Source: JAFEDN01 sp963795715
GTDB lineage: Bacteria > Pseudomonadota > Gammaproteobacteria > Coxiellales > Coxiellaceae
Assembly (NCBI GenBank): GCA_963795715.1
Contig: CAWCIY010000002.1
Location: forward strand, 2,046,001-2,110,000
DNA: 64,000 nucleotides
Direction: 5' to 3'
The position numbers were made by a program, and so were the translations under genes. A model generated the notes under the pieces. That model was not told the DNA's origin, ran no database searches, and was given only the letters and a program-made list of their open reading frames with translations. Each line of letters begins with the position of its first letter. Position 1 is the stretch's first letter. This document shows positions 26,190 through 36,216 of this stretch, piece after piece.

Positions 26190-27467
26190 CATGGTGTCAC
26201 ATTAGGATATTTCTGATAAATATTATTTTTAATCTGATAGTTATATACAGCAACTATACGTATAGAATTCATACAAAAATCCTGTATTGCTTCGGCGTCA
26301 AATTTAATTTCAAATTAGATTTCATATTTAATTTTATTTCAATAAACGTACTGCGCATATGCCAAGAAAAACAAGGACACATTATTTTGAAGCGATGTAC
26401 CATGTAATGCTTCGAGGTAATTATCGCCAAATAATATTTAACGACGACAATGATCGTTTATATTTTTATTCTTTATTGAAGAAAGTAACAGAAAAATTTA
26501 ATTGCAAAATTCATCTTTTTTGTTTGATGACAAACCATATTCATCTAGTCATAGAAATAAATCATGTTCCATTATGGAAAATAGTTCAATCATTTGCTTC
26601 ATCTTATGCAAGATATATTAATAAAAAAAATAAGCAATCTGGACATTTATTTCAAGGAAGATATAAAGCAAAATTAATACAAGATGAACAATATTTGCTG
26701 ACCCTGTGTTATTACATCCATTATAACCCTATCCAAGCTAAAATGGTTAATAATATTGATGATTATCTTTGGAGTAGTCATCAGAGTTATTTAGGAGTAT
26801 TTCATATTAATATTGAGTGATTAAGCACGAACTATATACATCAAATTATCAAAAAAAGAAGTTCCTCAACAGATAATTGTTATCTCGAGTTTATTAAAAG
26901 TGAAGCACTACATTGTTTTGATAGAAATATTTTCGACTTTGATGAAAATGGAATTTTGACAATTCATGATAGTATTAACGAAAAGATTTGTTCCAAAAAA
27001 TTCGATAATTTCAGTTCTATTAAAATGGATGATATATTAAAGGTAATTTGCAAAAATATGAAAATACCATCTACTGCTATTGTAGCAGAAAATTATAATC
27101 AAAAAGTTACCTTAGCAAGGAGTCTGTTTATTTATTTTGCACACTATTACGCCAATTATCAAATCAACGAAATTGCTAAATTTATCCTCCAAAACCCCGA
27201 AAGTATCAGTAGAACAATGCACCGACATTTGCAATTTATTAGACCAAAAGAATCGATGAGATCGATTTTAAATAATATTGAAAATGACTTAATTAAATTA
27301 AGCCGTTGTTAATTTTTTATACAAGAGCCAACTCTATCATTCAAATTCTAAGGCGCAGGTTTTAATTCCTTTCATGGTTGTCCATTTTCAATACGTACAC
27401 CTTTTATCGTTAAACGATTGTATTTACTTTTTATTTTTAATAATTATCCTAATGTGACACCTTCGTT
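26190..27467 (+). mobile_element. RAYT element, copy 2: full length (1278 bp)
   Basis: Left end CATGGTGTCACATTAGGATA and right end TATCCTAATGTGACACCTTC form 17-bp inverted repeats (GGTGTCACATTAGGATA). It contains one transposase gene with a stop codon. Near the right end is a perfect palindrome ATCGTTAAACGAT. The base before the left end is preceded by CAGA, and three other copies also have CAGR there, suggesting target preference. No target duplication is visible for this copy. Confidence 0.9.
26359..27312 (+). pseudogene. RAYT-type HUH transposase with DnaA domain IV-like C-terminus, one in-frame TGA
   Basis: The frame from 26359 runs 318 codons except for TGA at 26818. The first 153 residues are a Y1/REP-associated transposase: FCLMTNHIHLVIEIN holds the HUH metal site and ASSYARYINKKN the nucleophilic Tyr. 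After the TGA the same frame continues and ends with LARSLFIYFAHYYANYQINE and ISRTMHRHL, resembling the DNA-binding domain IV of DnaA. Such fusions are known from RAYT-like proteins. The TGA may make a truncated 153-residue transposase, or this copy may be inactive. Confidence 0.8.
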
Positions 27468-27620
27468 GCGGGTCGCGGCAGCCGTGGACAACGTCCTTGT
27501 TACCCACCGCTTCGCTTTAAAAAAAATTTTTGATAAAAAATACTGAAATGATATTTTAGATTAATTTGTACGATTAGAACTCCTTCGCCAGATTTACGCG
27601 GTTTTTAGCCGCCATCTACA

Positions 27621-28955
27621 CTAAAAGGACATTATTGTACTGGTGTTAGACGTTTGGTCTCTGATCCAATTTCCATAACGGTCTCGGAACAATTCTTCCC
27701 ATAACAATTCAAGGTTATTAAATAATTTATTAGCTTCATCCCAGAGCGATAACCCTGGAACATGATCCAGTATTCTGAAAGAATCTTGAAGTTTCATGTG
27801 TACATATTTTAATCCAAATCCCTCCCGTTCATGATATTTTACTCTATTCGTATGTTCTAAAAATACGTTGTTATCCATCCTCTCAAAAGAATATTGAGAA
27901 CTGTTCCATAGTATAATTTCTGTTCTCGCTATGACATAGTTTTCATACCACACTTGCGGTTTAAAAACTATTTCTTCTATATACTCTGGCTTTATTTTAG
28001 TTCCTAGGTCTACAGTGGGAGAGAGATATCTAATAGGAATTGTTAAGCCCTTATTTTCTATAAAACTTTCAAGGCTAGCGCTAACCTCTGTAAGTTTTTT
28101 TGACCAGTTAGATGGCAAGTTCAGTTTCATTACTTTTTCAAGAAACAATTTTATTTCATGGCAATGATCATATAGATCAGATAATTTTTTTACTGTATCA
28201 AGATTGAGAGAATTTAAATTTAATTTTTCAACACCCAAGTAGTCTAGAATAATATTTATTACATCAGTCGGCACTAGTGTTGCGTCTTCGATGTCCCTTT
28301 GGACCTTACCGAATAGAGAGTAGTTAGAAATTTTAGAAGCTAAAGCTAGTATTTTTTTTTCTTTTTGTTGATCTATAAAATGTAAAATCCTTTTCATCCC
28401 CATCTTTATGTTATTGTATAGTTTTAGACACTCAGACAAGGGGTTTATACGGTCCTCACAAGCCTTTAGAGCGGTATTTACACACTTTTCAGATAAATTT
28501 TCAGATTTTTCTCTTAACAATTGCTTAATTTCACCAAAATACACTAACCTTTTGGATGTGAACGGTATCATGAGTTTTCTTTTGTGCTGTCTAATCTTTT
28601 CGATATCCTCAGGATTTTCTTTAAAATTATTTGCCTTCATAACCTCAATAATTTTGTTCAGGTAAGATTTTACCTGCTCGAGATCGTTATTTTTTTCGGT
28701 GAGGCGGGGGGAGTGCTTCCGTTCACAGGCTTCGATAACACTAGTGATAATTTGTACTGAGTTTTTCTGCGATAATTCTTTTAGTTGTAGGTATATAATT
28801 GCCCTTACCTTTTGCGTGTAATAGAGTGGCAGATCATCTACTTGTAATTTCTCTAATTCATTATAACATAGAAGTAACGCGTCATAAGATGATTTGATTT
28901 CATTCTGGCAATTTTTGATGTCGGCAGCATAATCTGCAACTTTCTCTTCTAACAT
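27621..28955 (-). CDS. Coiled-coil hypothetical protein with F-box-like motif
   Basis: A 444-residue protein with GGAG eight bases before ATG. The first 200 residues are strongly helical and charged, probably coiled-coil. VPTDVINIILDYLGVEKLN near residue 232 fits an F-box core (LPxDVxxxILxYL). The C-terminal half is mixed. No membrane segment or catalytic motif. The motif placement resembles the protease-like protein at 1857-3869. A host ubiquitin-ligase adaptor role is possible but only inferred. Confidence 0.65.
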   Translation of the reverse strand: MLEEKVADYAADIKNCQNEIKSSYDALLLCYNELEKLQVDDLPLYYTQKVRAIIYLQLKELSQKNSVQIITSVIEACERKHSPRLTEKNNDLEQVKSYLNKIIEVMKANNFKENPEDIEKIRQHKRKLMIPFTSKRLVYFGEIKQLLREKSENLSEKCVNTALKACEDRINPLSECLKLYNNIKMGMKRILHFIDQQKEKKILALASKISNYSLFGKVQRDIEDATLVPTDVINIILDYLGVEKLNLNSLNLDTVKKLSDLYDHCHEIKLFLEKVMKLNLPSNWSKKLTEVSASLESFIENKGLTIPIRYLSPTVDLGTKIKPEYIEEIVFKPQVWYENYVIARTEIILWNSSQYSFERMDNNVFLEHTNRVKYHEREGFGLKYVHMKLQDSFRILDHVPGLSLWDEANKLFNNLELLWEELFRDRYGNWIRDQTSNTSTIMSF

Positions 28956-29087
28956 ACAGTTTCTCCAGTTTTTTTCGAAAAATTTTTTTTAGTATTTGGG
29001 CCTGTTTACAATTGGCCGTAATGCATTGATTAATAAGAGAAAACCCGTAGAATTGTAATTCTCAAAAAACAACAAAACGAGTTTGCA

Positions 29088-29214
29088 ATGCCTAGACAGA
29101 TGCTCACAGATGAGCGCTGGTCAAAGCTAAGGATAATTATGAAGGAACATGGGATATATGACAAGCCCAACTTACGAAAAACAATCGAAGGGATCTTGTA
29201 CCGTGTCATGCAGA
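29088..29214 (+). pseudogene. IS5-family transposase N-terminal remnant
   Basis: About 40 residues, MPRQMLTDERWSKLRIIMKE then YDKPNLRKTIEGILYRV, match the N-terminus of IS5-group transposases. The frame is cut at 29215 by a RAYT element insertion, and the rest of the transposase is not found downstream. Confidence 0.75.
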
Positions 29215-29729
29215 CATGGTGTCACATTAGGATATTTCTGATAAATATTATTTTTAATCTGATAGTTATATACAGCAACTATACGTATAGAATTCATACA
29301 AAAATCCTGTATTGCTTCGGCTTCAAATTTAATTTCAAATTAGATTTCATATTTAATTTTATTTCAATAAACGTACTGTGCATATGCCAAGGAAAAAAAG
29401 GACACATTATTTTGAAGCGATGTACCACGTAATGCTTCGAGGTAATTATCGCCAAATAATATTTAATGACGACAATGATCGTTTATATTTTTATTCTTTA
29501 TTGAAGAAAGTAACAGAAAAATTTAATTGCAAAATTCATCTTTTTTGTTTGATGACAAACCATATTCATCTAGTCATAGAAATAAATCACGTTCCATTAT
29601 GGAAAATAGTTCAATCATTTGCTTCATCTTATGCAAGATATCAGCAATTCCGCTATGTGTATTGTCAAGGGTTAGGGACAAAGAAATCCCCTCCATCCGA
29701 AATGGTCTAAAAAATTAAGAGCCGAAGAA

Positions 29730-29777
29730 CAGTCAAGGCTGCGCGAAGCGCACCCCGAAGGGGTTTAGCCTTGACTG
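29730..29777. repeat. Hairpin in the IS110 flank
   Basis: CAGTCAAGGCT (29730-29740) pairs perfectly with AGCCTTGACTG (29767-29777); the loop contains a second small stem CCCCGAAGGGG. Confidence 0.75.
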
Positions 29778-29807
29778 TTCGCAAGCGACCCCATCATTGG
29801 GTGATGT

Positions 29808-29835
29808 GCTGTGATCAGCGATAGCTGATCACAGC
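29808..29835. repeat. Perfect 12-bp hairpin in the IS110 flank
   Basis: GCTGTGATCAGC and GCTGATCACAGC form a perfect stem with a GATA loop. Together with the neighbouring hairpin it may be a transcription block or a recognition structure for the element. Confidence 0.75.
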
Positions 29836-30012
29836 GCATGATTACCTTTTTTCTTCAAAGATCTTCAGCATTTAAACAAGGCTTATTGCCCTAATCTGCT
29901 ATTCGTGGTTATTTCCGTAGAAATACGCACAAGCTGTTCATTCAGTTTAATAAGGTGCGTGCCCCAAACTCGCTAACGTGGTCCTCTCAGACTCACAGGA
30001 ATTGCTACGGGG

Positions 30013-31118
30013 TCACGCAAACTGTTGCTGCTTCACTTGATCTTTGATCGCTGCTCTCTTCTCATATAAGCATCCTGTTCTAATACAGGCTCTGATCCGC
30101 CCTGCCAGGTGTCGAGCTACCGCGACAATAGCCCGCTTCTTCCCTCGATGGGCGGATAATCTGTCATAAATCTCCTTCAAATTGGGATCTTGACGAATGG
30201 CCACCCATGCGGCTTCTATGAATATTTTACGGAATATAGACCGACCCTGTCGACTAATATTCCCTTGTCGAATGTGCTCTCCAGAAGAATATTCACTCGG
30301 GGTCAGTCCCAGAAAACTAAAGAGCCTCTTCTCGTTTTTAAACTGGCTCATATCCCCTAATTCATTCGCCAGTTCCCGGCCATGCAATAACCCTATGCCG
30401 GGGGGACACTTTCATAAATCATCGTTAATCCATCCTCCTGGGCTTGATTTTTGAGTTGCTCTTCAATCATCTTTAAACTCCGGGTTAAGTCCTGCCATTC
30501 CTGAGCATAACAGTGAATACTATACTTCAGGTCCTCAGGCACTTGAATATCGGATAGCTCATTTAATTTCTTCAGGATCCAGCAAGCAGATATCCTCGTA
30601 TCATCTTCTACAGGCATCAATCCTTGCGTAAATAACAGGCCTTTCAATTGATTCCCTATTCGCTGCCGACTTTGCCAAATTTGCTGACGGAGTCGCGTGA
30701 CGCTCCGTCGCCCTTCTTGTTCGACCGTCAGCACAAATATCCCTTTCAGGCGATGACTCGCTAGTTGGGTCGCTATTTTTAATGCATCGCGTTTATCCGT
30801 TTTTACCCGATCTCTCGATGCTACTTCAATGGCCCCAGGGTGCACAACCTAGTTTTTAATTCCGTGCGATAATAAAAAACGATGCAAATGAAAACCTGAA
30901 AATCCGGCTTCATAGGCTGTTTTAACCTCCGCTCCCTGAAAATGATTATGAATATAACTGAGTAATACCTCAGGCTTAGCAGGCATCGTATCACGCTTAA
31001 TAACCTCTCCCTCGCAGATACTGACGCAACTATAGGTTTTTTTATGAACGTCAATTCCCATATATATCGTCTTTCCTGTATAATCGTACTTGTACATATA
31101 TCTTCCTCCATTATTCAC
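30013..31118 (-). pseudogene. IS110-family DEDD transposase with nonsense and frameshift mutations
   Basis: Three pieces of one gene are visible: 31118-30849 (IYMGIDVHKKTYSC, first Asp; TAYEAGFSGFHLHRFL, Glu), 30845-30393 (KTDKRDALKIATQLASHRLK, Asp pair) and 30387-30013 (the Transposase_20 C-terminal domain, LFSFLGLTPSEYSSGEHIRQ). A TAG separates the first two in frame; a slip in the C6 tract (30400-30405 on the plus strand) separates the last two. The transposase is therefore inactive here. Confidence 0.9.
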
Positions 31119-31201
31119 TTCAATACCTTATTTTATAATGGAGGAAGATTTCTTAATACATCATAGCAACTCGCTCTGCGTGAATTGCTTCCTGGTTCTT
31201 A

Positions 31202-31232
31202 TCCGGAATTCTGGCAAAGCCAGAACTCCGGA
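31202..31232. repeat. Hairpin near the 5' side of the IS110 transposase
   Basis: TCCGGAATTCTGGC pairs with GCCAGAACTCCGGA with one mismatch and an AAA loop, between the transposase gene and the end of the element. Confidence 0.7.
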
Positions 31233-31367
31233 ATGAAGGGAAAGGTCGCTACCGCTCTCCTCTCCCTTGCGATCCCTCATCTGGAGGGGTTTTTCTGCGA
31301 AAATTATATTTTTCCATTATAACCCTATCCAAGCTAAAATGGTTAATAATATTGTGTCTGCAATATT

Positions 31368-32555
31368 TTATGTCAATTTGTTATGGATTAGTTTCCAATA
31401 AATTAACATACAAAAAAGCATTAAGAAGACATAAATCCACAACAGAGTCAGGATATTCTGAACGACAAGAAAACTGGCTAAAAAAGCACACAAGCTTGTA
31501 ATTAAAACATTAATCAGATACATCGTTGCATTAGACGTTCCGGATATATGACGAAAAATCCCCATCCCTTTTCCCATCGATAATGGAAAAACAAATGCCG
31601 CGCCAAAAAACATGATCGCGCTGGCTAATGCTAGAAGAAATATACTGTTGGGGAAAAGATATCCAATGCACAGTAATACAATTGAAAAGGCAAAAAATAA
31701 ATTGACAATGATTAACAGTAATTTTTCCATATTGACAAATTTCAAGAAAAATCGGCAAACCATCGTCGACAGCAAAAATACAAATCCTAAAATTAAGGCT
31801 AAACGTCCAAAATAAACAGGTGAATAGTGATACCGGGTTTGAATAAGAAAAGGGCCTAGGGTATTAAAAATAATAAGTAAAGAATAGGTTAACCCCATCA
31901 ACATAACCAGGGAAACGAAAACCCGATTTGAAAGCACCTCGGTTAGATTTTTTTTCATGGTGGGTAAATTAAAAGCATGACGATTAAAATGTGTTTCAGG
32001 GACTACCCCAAAAACCACCATACCCACCAAAGACATCATGACGGCAAAAAATACAAATCCTGCTTGCCAACCAAAGTAAGCTTGCAGATAGCCTCCGATC
32101 AATGGGCCAATGATAGGGCCTATCCCCCATACCATCGCAAATATAACACCCATATTGACCAATTTTTCCGGAGGCAGAATGTCCGTACAAATAGCTCTTA
32201 CCAAAACAGCAATGCCACCCAATGTTATTCCCTGCAAAAAACGCGCTAATAAAAGCATTTCGATATTGGGGGAAAACACAGGAATTAAACTGACCAAAAC
32301 AAAAATAACAATCCAAATTCTAATTAAAGTTTGTCTCCCTAAAGCATCCGTTAAAAAACCCATTGAAAAATTTCCTAGCGCATAACCTAATAAATAAACC
32401 GAAATGACATCCTTAGCTACCTTTGCTGAAATGTTTAAACTCAAAGTGATGGCAGGTAATGAAGGAGATACTAAATCAACCGCCATGCCTATGATTGGAT
32501 TTATGCATAGCAAAACCAAAACTATGACTGATGTTTGTTTTTGAGAGATTGACAT
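31368..32555 (-). CDS. Bcr/CflA-type MFS multidrug exporter
   Basis: The frame extends to 32606, but the best start is the ATG at 32555 (MSISQKQTSV), one base after the stop of the upstream MFS gene. About 395 residues with 12 hydrophobic helices. The MFS loop signature FLTDALGRQTLIRIW follows helix 2, and LARFLQGITLGGIAVLVRA matches the drug:H+ antiporter motif C region. Expected to export small hydrophobic drugs or metabolites using the proton gradient. It forms a two-gene unit with the broken paralogue at 32557-33765. The 3' end runs to within 14 bp of a mobile-element remnant. Confidence 0.85.
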   Translation of the reverse strand: MSISQKQTSVIVLVLLCINPIIGMAVDLVSPSLPAITLSLNISAKVAKDVISVYLLGYALGNFSMGFLTDALGRQTLIRIWIVIFVLVSLIPVFSPNIEMLLLARFLQGITLGGIAVLVRAICTDILPPEKLVNMGVIFAMVWGIGPIIGPLIGGYLQAYFGWQAGFVFFAVMMSLVGMVVFGVVPETHFNRHAFNLPTMKKNLTEVLSNRVFVSLVMLMGLTYSLLIIFNTLGPFLIQTRYHYSPVYFGRLALILGFVFLLSTMVCRFFLKFVNMEKLLLIIVNLFFAFSIVLLCIGYLFPNSIFLLALASAIMFFGAAFVFPLSMGKGMGIFRHISGTSNATMYLINVLITSLCAFLASFLVVQNILTLLWIYVFLMLFCMLIYWKLIHNKLT

Positions 32556-32556
32556 A

Positions 32557-33765
32557 TTATTTCTCCCCCGGTATCCAAAAAATGGTAAATAAGGCCAATA
32601 AAGCAATGATTAAGATAATAGCGGCTACAGAAATGATCGTTTGATTGTAAATCGCGCTGACGATGATGCTGGCTAAACTACTGAATCCCGTCATACTGAA
32701 ACCCAACATGGCTGCGGCAAAACCGCCGCCATGCGGACTGGCGGACAGCGTTTCTTTAGCCAGCGGGCTGCCGGCTAAACCAAAGCCTGCAGCGTAACCC
32801 ATCATACTGCCGACAAATCCATACAAGCTATGCGGCAAAATAATGCTGCACCATACCATGGCCACTGAAGATAAAACGATGATGATCGCGCCCAGCCAAA
32901 TAATTTTGTGCGTGCCGTAACGTCGAACTAATTTTCCGACGAATAAAGAGGTTAACATAAAAGCGCCGAAAACCGCCAACTGGGTCAAACCAAAATGTTG
33001 TGCTTCTATTTTTAATTGATTAATAATGATAAATGGTGCTCCAGAGAGATACGCAATCATTCCGCTAAAAAACAAGCCATAACTGATCAGATGAGTCATG
33101 AATAATCGATTTTTTAACAAGGTCAGATAGTTGCTAAGCAACACCTTCGGCGCTAATGCTTGGTAATCCAGCGGTATTTTACTTTCGGGTAAGTATCGTC
33201 ACAAACCCATTAAAGCAATCAATGCTAAAAAGAAAACGATAAAAAAATTAGCCCGCCAGCCTAAGAGCAAAAATATATATCCCCCTAATAAGGGGCCTAA
33301 TAAGGGCGCCACAGAATTACAGACATTCAGAAAAGCTAATAATCGAACACAGTGATGACCGGTAAATAATTCATGAATCACCACAAAGCTGATAATCGTT
33401 AAACTGCATACACCGACACCCTGGAAAAATCGGGCGACAATTAACCAACCAATATGGGTACTGACCGCACATACCAATGTTGAGAGTAAAAATACAAACC
33501 CACCCCAAAATAATAACGCCCGGCGTCCATACCGATCTGTAACAGGCCCCATGAGTAATTGGGGTGCTGCAGCGCCTAAAAACCACATTGCTAAAGTCAG
33601 CTGCACCCAATGGTCATTGGTATTGAATACATGAACCAATATCGGCATGCTGGGCATGTAGATATCATTCGAGACATTGCCGGTAAAACTATAAAGAAAT
33701 AAAAATAGTGGAAACCAAAATAAATTTTTAACCGATTTTTCAGGAAGACGAACAAAATTAGGCAT
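32557..33765 (-). pseudogene. Bcr/CflA-type MFS exporter with one in-frame TGA
   Basis: The frame is open for 402 sense positions from ATG at 33765 apart from TGA at 33199-33201 (codon 189), in the central loop between the six-helix halves (ALIALMGL, stop, RYLPESKIPL). The N-half has DRYGRRALLFWGG (MFS motif A) and ARFFQGVGVCSLTIISFVVI; the C-half has YGTHKIIWLGAI. A single substitution explains the break, so decay is recent, or the two halves could be made separately. Paralogue of the next gene downstream. Confidence 0.85.
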
Positions 33766-34118
33766 TTTAACCTCCTAGCATAAAAACGAAACCCATTTAA
33801 CAGATTGAAAAAATGTTAAATTTGAGTAGCTAAAGGGCTAAAATCATGTGGTATCATCCAAAAAATTAATGAACAGGCGTTTATTTTAAAGGATAGATGC
33901 TTCTAAAGCAAACAGGTATCTTGATACTTTCGACTAAAACACCTTTTTATGTTTATTGGTAAATTCTGGACAATACCCTTTTTTTGACGTGTAAAAAATG
34001 ATGGTTATTGAAAACTCTTTAGAATGCGCTGGTTTTTGACCACAATTAAGCGCCAGTGATGGTTAAACTGAGAAATATAAGATGTGGAAAAAAAGTTCAT
34101 CAGTTACCACCGTATCGA

Positions 34119-34239
34119 GAAGGCCTAGTGCGCTGAAGATTGAGGCTTTTTTGTGGATTTTTTCCTGAAGCCGTACTCATCCGTACGGTGAAGGAAAAAA
34201 TTCACAAAAAAGCCTCAAGATTCAGTGCAATAGGTCTTC
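34119..34239. repeat. 121-bp near-perfect long hairpin
   Basis: Two arms of about 57 bp match at most positions, sharing TTGAGGCTTTTTTGTG and ATTTTTTCCT, with a tip CCGTACTCATCCGTACGG. The remaining gap 33766-34368 shows no gene; an ORF across the hairpin (34140-34322) is an artefact. Both arms contain a T-run, so it might end transcription from either side, or be a mobile palindrome. Confidence 0.8.
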
Positions 34240-34368
34240 GCAGTAGGTGGCAACTGATTAATTTAGGATTACGTAAAACGGTTGACAATGGATTAGCAAT
34301 AATTGAAAATACAATAGAGTGAAACTCTTGCAAAATTGAACGATGAAATTGTAGATGGGAGAATTTTT

Positions 34369-35970
34369 ATGCGAATTCGTAAAAATGTTTTAGAAAAAGA
34401 AAACCTCGATAGTCTTATTAAAGTTACCCGGTTAATGTCTCCGTGGTTGGAAGAAAAAAACATAACACTCAGCAGTGATCAAAAGAATTTATTGCAAGAC
34501 CTATTTAAATGGCTTAGTGAAACACAACACTCTTCTCAAGTCCCTGGTCAGCGAATGATTGATTCCATATTTTACCCAATAGCGAGAGACTTGAACCGGA
34601 TTGCTGCCATCTTAGAAGAAGCAAAAATGGAAAACAATTTTCCGGAAAAATTTGTTGAGATGTTGAAGCTCATCTATGATGATTATCAGCTAGACACTAC
34701 GATGAACCAAAGTGAGGCCGCTCATTTTCTCATATATTGGACGGAAAAAGAAATAGTCAACAAATTTGAAGGTCCCTATGCAGAATCCCTCAAAGAAAAA
34801 ACCGGGCACAGCAATGTATCCACTAATTATCATGACCATATTACAGAAGCCAAGAAAAATCCTACGTCAAACATTCTTATTCGCCGAGAATTTGATAGAC
34901 AAATATTAATGTACGGAATTCCTGCCTGTTTTCCAAATATGCCAGACAGATTATTTTATCCTACATTTAAAGTTAAAAATGGAGAGCTCGGGATTAATTT
35001 TGGCCCCGGTAAGAGCGGTGATGAATTAAGGAATAAATATATTAAACTATGGGGCATCCCTGAAGATCGGGATCCTCTCACCAAGCAGTATAGTGGAAAA
35101 GAATATGACAAATCTTACGGTAATGGGATTTTTTATACGTATGAAAAAAATCCCGGTTCAGTTTATTGGAATGAAAAAAAATTTGAACGACCCGACGTCT
35201 TTGCAGAAGTCTCTGATGGTCGGGTATTCATGACTACATTCTTGCACACAGGACCCGTCCCAAGCGTTTTGGTCAGAGAATCGGTGCGTAGCGGACTTGA
35301 GAAGATGCTCGGGTTAAAACATCAATCCGATGAGAAAAAAGCTGAATTCAATATAAACGGTTCTTTTTTCAGTGCACTCTCGTCTGATCCATCCTCACTA
35401 CCTAATTCTGGTACACCGTTAGATTTAAATCATCCACAAAAGATCAAAATCTTTATTTTTTACCTTACCCATACGCTAGCATTAATACCAAAAGCTGGGG
35501 ACACCGATCCGATGAAATTCGATAGCCTCACTATTTCTAACTTCGAGAAAAAAGAACTTGGATTTACGGCCTTTGCCGAGATGCAGACAAAGCTTCCTTT
35601 AAACGAATTGAGAGCCTCCATAAGCAATTTACTATCCGGATTCCCCTATAATCCCTATCACATGCAGGTGATGCGTGTTATTAATTATGAGTTTACATAT
35701 TATCAAAAGCAACCTCACCACCCTATTAAAATATTTCGCGATGAGCATCTTGAAAAACTTAAGAATGTTACTAATTCTGATACTGCTCTTAAGTACCTGA
35801 AGGATTTACTTGATGATATACTAGTATTTACCTTCACTGCCGACAGATTGTTAAGTGTAACCGATAAGGGTGCCATAACGAAGACAAAAGAATCGGCTGA
35901 GAAGTTAATTAAAGACCTGGAAGAGCTGGATGAAATAGCTAAAAATGAAAACATTGTTCTGACAATGTAG
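34369..35970 (+). CDS. Hypothetical protein, unrecognised
   Basis: The frame could begin at a TTG at 34336, but ATG 34369 has GGGAG eight bases upstream and is preferred, giving 533 residues (MRIRKNVLEKENLDSLIKV). No transmembrane segment or signal peptide. Aromatic- and charge-rich central part (MPDRLFYPTFKVKNGELG, YGNGIFYTYEKNPGSVYWNE) and a helical, Lys/Glu-rich C-terminus. No catalytic motif found. Its size, isolation and neighbours fit a Legionellales effector candidate; this is inference only. Confidence 0.7.
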   Translation: MRIRKNVLEKENLDSLIKVTRLMSPWLEEKNITLSSDQKNLLQDLFKWLSETQHSSQVPGQRMIDSIFYPIARDLNRIAAILEEAKMENNFPEKFVEMLKLIYDDYQLDTTMNQSEAAHFLIYWTEKEIVNKFEGPYAESLKEKTGHSNVSTNYHDHITEAKKNPTSNILIRREFDRQILMYGIPACFPNMPDRLFYPTFKVKNGELGINFGPGKSGDELRNKYIKLWGIPEDRDPLTKQYSGKEYDKSYGNGIFYTYEKNPGSVYWNEKKFERPDVFAEVSDGRVFMTTFLHTGPVPSVLVRESVRSGLEKMLGLKHQSDEKKAEFNINGSFFSALSSDPSSLPNSGTPLDLNHPQKIKIFIFYLTHTLALIPKAGDTDPMKFDSLTISNFEKKELGFTAFAEMQTKLPLNELRASISNLLSGFPYNPYHMQVMRVINYEFTYYQKQPHHPIKIFRDEHLEKLKNVTNSDTALKYLKDLLDDILVFTFTADRLLSVTDKGAITKTKESAEKLIKDLEELDEIAKNENIVLTM

Positions 35971-35984
35971 TTCATGAAAAGATA

Positions 35985-36116
35985 CAGTGTTTAAACAGCA
36001 ACATATATAATCCGCCCATAGAATGACACACTAAAATATAGGGTTTTTTAATTTGAGTTTTTTGCAGAAATTGATGGAGTTGATCGACCACGTCTTGCAC
36101 AGTCAACTGAAGATTT
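35985..36116 (-). pseudogene. Alpha/beta-hydrolase internal fragment
   Basis: The minus strand reads NLQLTVQDVVDQLHQFLQKT then KKPYILVCHSMGGLYMLLFK. That is the nucleophile elbow region of an alpha/beta hydrolase (usual G-H-S-M-G-G, here CHSMGG). Stops flank it. Distinct from the intact hydrolase at 42332. Confidence 0.6.
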
Positions 36117-36216
36117 TTATAATTATCTTATGACTATAAATAATAATTGATTTATCCAATTATCCCTATATTTTGGCCTTGAGATTAGAAATACATCATG
36201 TTAGATTGAACCAATT

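Larger units (their letters stand above)
29642..31312 (-). mobile_element. IS110/IS1111-type element, degenerate
   Basis: A 1.67-kb insert within the third RAYT copy. It holds a broken DEDD transposase gene and long non-coding flanks with strong hairpins, as IS1111-type elements often do. Exact ends are inferred from where RAYT homology stops and resumes; no terminal inverted repeat is obvious. Confidence 0.75.
29215..31354 (+). mobile_element. RAYT element, copy 3: split by an IS110 insertion
   Basis: 29215-29641 matches the left 427 bp of the full copy with the Tyr/HUH region, and 31313-31354 matches a later 42-bp part; the sequence between in the full copy (roughly 100 bp) is missing and replaced by an IS110-type element. 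The right end is absent; sequence changes to the MFS gene after 31354. Confidence 0.8.

Noticed and set aside
26818..33201. TGA recoded as a sense codon, since two genes have an in-frame TGA
   Set aside because: TGA is a normal stop for several genes here (for example the MarR gene at 43291 and the small ORF at 50362), and other broken genes have TAG or frameshifts. Point mutations are simpler.
34140..34322. 60-codon ORF starting inside the long hairpin
   Set aside because: Its sequence is the translated inverted repeat, with no homology or start signal.
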